A stretch of 32,616 bases of DNA from JAJZQD01 sp021847735. GTDB lineage: Bacteria; Bacillota; Thermincolia; Thermincolales; UBA2595. The notes beneath the pieces were generated by a model. It saw only the letters and a program-made list of their open reading frames with translations. It did no database searches and was not told where the DNA came from. The stretch is taken from contig DAHVYW010000030.1 in the NCBI GenBank assembly GCA_027324025.1, positions 1 to 32,616 of the forward strand, read 5' to 3'. The translations under genes were made by a program, and so were the position numbers. Each line of letters opens with the position of its first letter. The first letter of the stretch is position 1. This document shows, piece by piece, positions 31,527 through 32,616 of the stretch.

Positions 31527-32450
31527 TTATACGGTTGCCTGCAACTTCCGGAGCAGCCTTATAAAATGGTTGGCTTCTCGTGTAACATGGTCGCCGAGTA
31601 GTGGAACGATAAGTGATTTTATTTTGCACATTAGTATTAACTCAGTTCCCTGCTTTTTAAAATCCCTTATGGATTGGGTTGCTTTTAAACTACGTTTTGT
31701 AACTGTTTCCACTGCAGATTTATTATTGTCTGCCGCCTCTGCTTCAGCAGTAAGTTGTTTAAATTGGTTGGCAAACGAGGTGGCAGTTTCAAAGAGGTTT
31801 TCTTCGGTGGGGTCAAGTAGATGCTGAATAAACAAGGAATGTTCTGCCATTATTCGGTTCCAAAAAGCCTCTAATTGTGCCGCCATAGCAGGGTCATCTG
31901 GATTTTGACCATTTTGTAATCTGGTTAGCATCATATTATACATTAATGCTTCCCGGCGAATGTGCTCTATCAATAGCGGGAAGTTCCAAGTAAACAGATT
32001 GCAACTAAGTACCGCATTGAGGACCTTTGTTTTAAAGTCGGCTATTGCCGCCGTCCACAGTAATGCCTTTTGGTTTAGGGCAAAAACCGCACTCTGCAAT
32101 TGAGGCGAAACATTTACCGAATCACCTACCAGTGCCATTTCTGCTTGTGTTACATTAAGGTTAATAAGTATCCCTGATAAGTTTTGGGTTTTTTCTTCTG
32201 CTGCTAAGGTGTTATTAGTAACAAACTCCTGGGCAGCCACTGAGTCCCGGGAAATTACACCATTCGAAAGATTAATTGCTTCCATAAGTATTAGATTAAA
32301 GGCATTTTTGAAATTATCTGCCTGTTGACTAAGATTGACATCTTTACAAACAAATCCTGCTTCTAAGAAGATTGAATGCTCCTTCATAATACGTGCAAAA
32401 AATAAATTTGTTTCCAGTGATTTTCGTACATATTCACTGATTGTAAGCAT
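31527..32450 (-). CDS. DUF2935 family protein
   Basis: The ATG at 32450 has GGGAGTG 6 bases upstream; a GTG at 32459 lies within that site. The 307-residue product is helical and has two matching halves. Both start with a Glu-His motif: RIMKEHSIFLEAGF (first half) and RIMAEHSLFIQHLLDP (second half), plus IEHIRREALMYNMML. These fit DUF2935, a ferritin-like four-helix fold that could bind metal through the EH pairs. It is known mainly from spore-forming Firmicutes. No function is established. Confidence 0.85.
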   Translation of the reverse strand: MLTISEYVRKSLETNLFFARIMKEHSIFLEAGFVCKDVNLSQQADNFKNAFNLILMEAINLSNGVISRDSVAAQEFVTNNTLAAEEKTQNLSGILINLNVTQAEMALVGDSVNVSPQLQSAVFALNQKALLWTAAIADFKTKVLNAVLSCNLFTWNFPLLIEHIRREALMYNMMLTRLQNGQNPDDPAMAAQLEAFWNRIMAEHSLFIQHLLDPTEENLFETATSFANQFKQLTAEAEAADNNKSAVETVTKRSLKATQSIRDFKKQGTELILMCKIKSLIVPLLGDHVTREANHFIRLLRKLQATV

Positions 32451-32514
32451 TTTGTTCACTCCCTGTTTAGTTTAAATGAACTTTTAATATAATATTCAGG
32501 GATTGAAATTTATG

Positions 32515-32616
32515 TTAACGTTGGTGAATCTGAGAGGAATAATATGGTATTTTGTCCGCCAAGGACTTCTTTTTTGCTTCTAATTTTCTGATAGATACGG
32601 TTCGTATGCCATTGGG
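32515..32616 (-). CDS. Unidentified protein, C-terminal 33 residues
   Basis: The minus-strand frame is open from the right edge and stops at 32515. It reads GIRTVSIRKLEAKKKSLADK and ends in SSQIHQR. The composition is plausible for a soluble protein, but too little is seen to name it. It would be transcribed in the same direction as the DUF2935 gene, 64 bases upstream of it. Confidence 0.4.
   Translation of the reverse strand, partial: PNGIRTVSIRKLEAKKKSLADKIPYYSSQIHQR

Overview
The window reads as a chromosomal segment of an anaerobic, endospore-forming Firmicute, probably of the Peptococcaceae/Desulfotomaculum/Thermincola kind. The reasons are three SpoVA proteins, tiny one-helix spore proteins, YqhV, a GerD-like lipoprotein and ComA/ComB (sulfolactate), together with an S-layer-homology protein, a hydrogenase/sulfite-reductase-type flavoprotein subunit, Gram-positive ribosome binding sites and frequent TTG/GTG starts. 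The assignment is by gene content only; no rRNA, tRNA or CRISPR was seen.

Layout. 1-3.6 kb: the end of a flavoprotein subunit, a three-domain cell-wall hydrolase on the minus strand (amidase + GerMN + divergent polysaccharide deacetylase), and a DUF421/DUF4363 pair. 3.7-8.4 kb: a truncated radical-SAM gene, then a spore operon DUF1657 / DUF421-DUF1657 fusion ('2Duf' type) / SpoVAC / SpoVAD / SpoVAEb, followed by a second DUF1657 gene on the opposite strand. This content matches the SpoVA-2mob heat-resistance operon known from Bacillus. 8.4-9.2 kb: an IS21-family remnant. 9.2-11.1 kb: a small membrane protein, a PAS sensor kinase of the sporulation-kinase type and a TIGR04086 membrane protein. 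11.2-14.9 kb: a TetR-controlled export operon (TetR, HlyD-type lipoprotein, ABC ATPase, ABC permease) with a clear promoter and palindromic operator. 15-20.2 kb: GerD-like lipoprotein, isoaspartyl dipeptidase, DUF3786, gamma-glutamylcyclotransferase-like, DUF89, GNAT and UPF0756 proteins. 20.3-23.4 kb: comA-comB and an MFS exporter. 23.5-28.3 kb: YqhV, a secreted HEXXH protein with a copper-amine-oxidase-N stalk domain, an SLH-domain protein and a DUF2680 protein, a likely cell-surface block. 28.6-32.6 kb: nicotinate phosphoribosyltransferase, two tiny-TM (YjcZ-like) spore genes, a frameshifted small membrane gene, a compact group II intron with no reverse transcriptase, and a DUF2935 gene.

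The most unusual non-coding signal is a 118-bp element present four times (7513, 8032, 15514, 30017), all in the same orientation. Three copies are identical and one differs at three positions. Each copy is built of three perfect hairpins and lies near the 3' end of a gene; one copy supplies the stop codon of the nicotinate phosphoribosyltransferase. A second shared signal is a mother-cell-type promoter repeated before both tiny-TM genes and before a decayed third copy between two of the 118-bp elements.

Many genes converge on the spore: inner-membrane and DPA-channel proteins, germination lipoprotein, sulfolactate synthesis, and late mother-cell tiny proteins. All functional statements rest on reading the sequence and on family knowledge; no database search was run.
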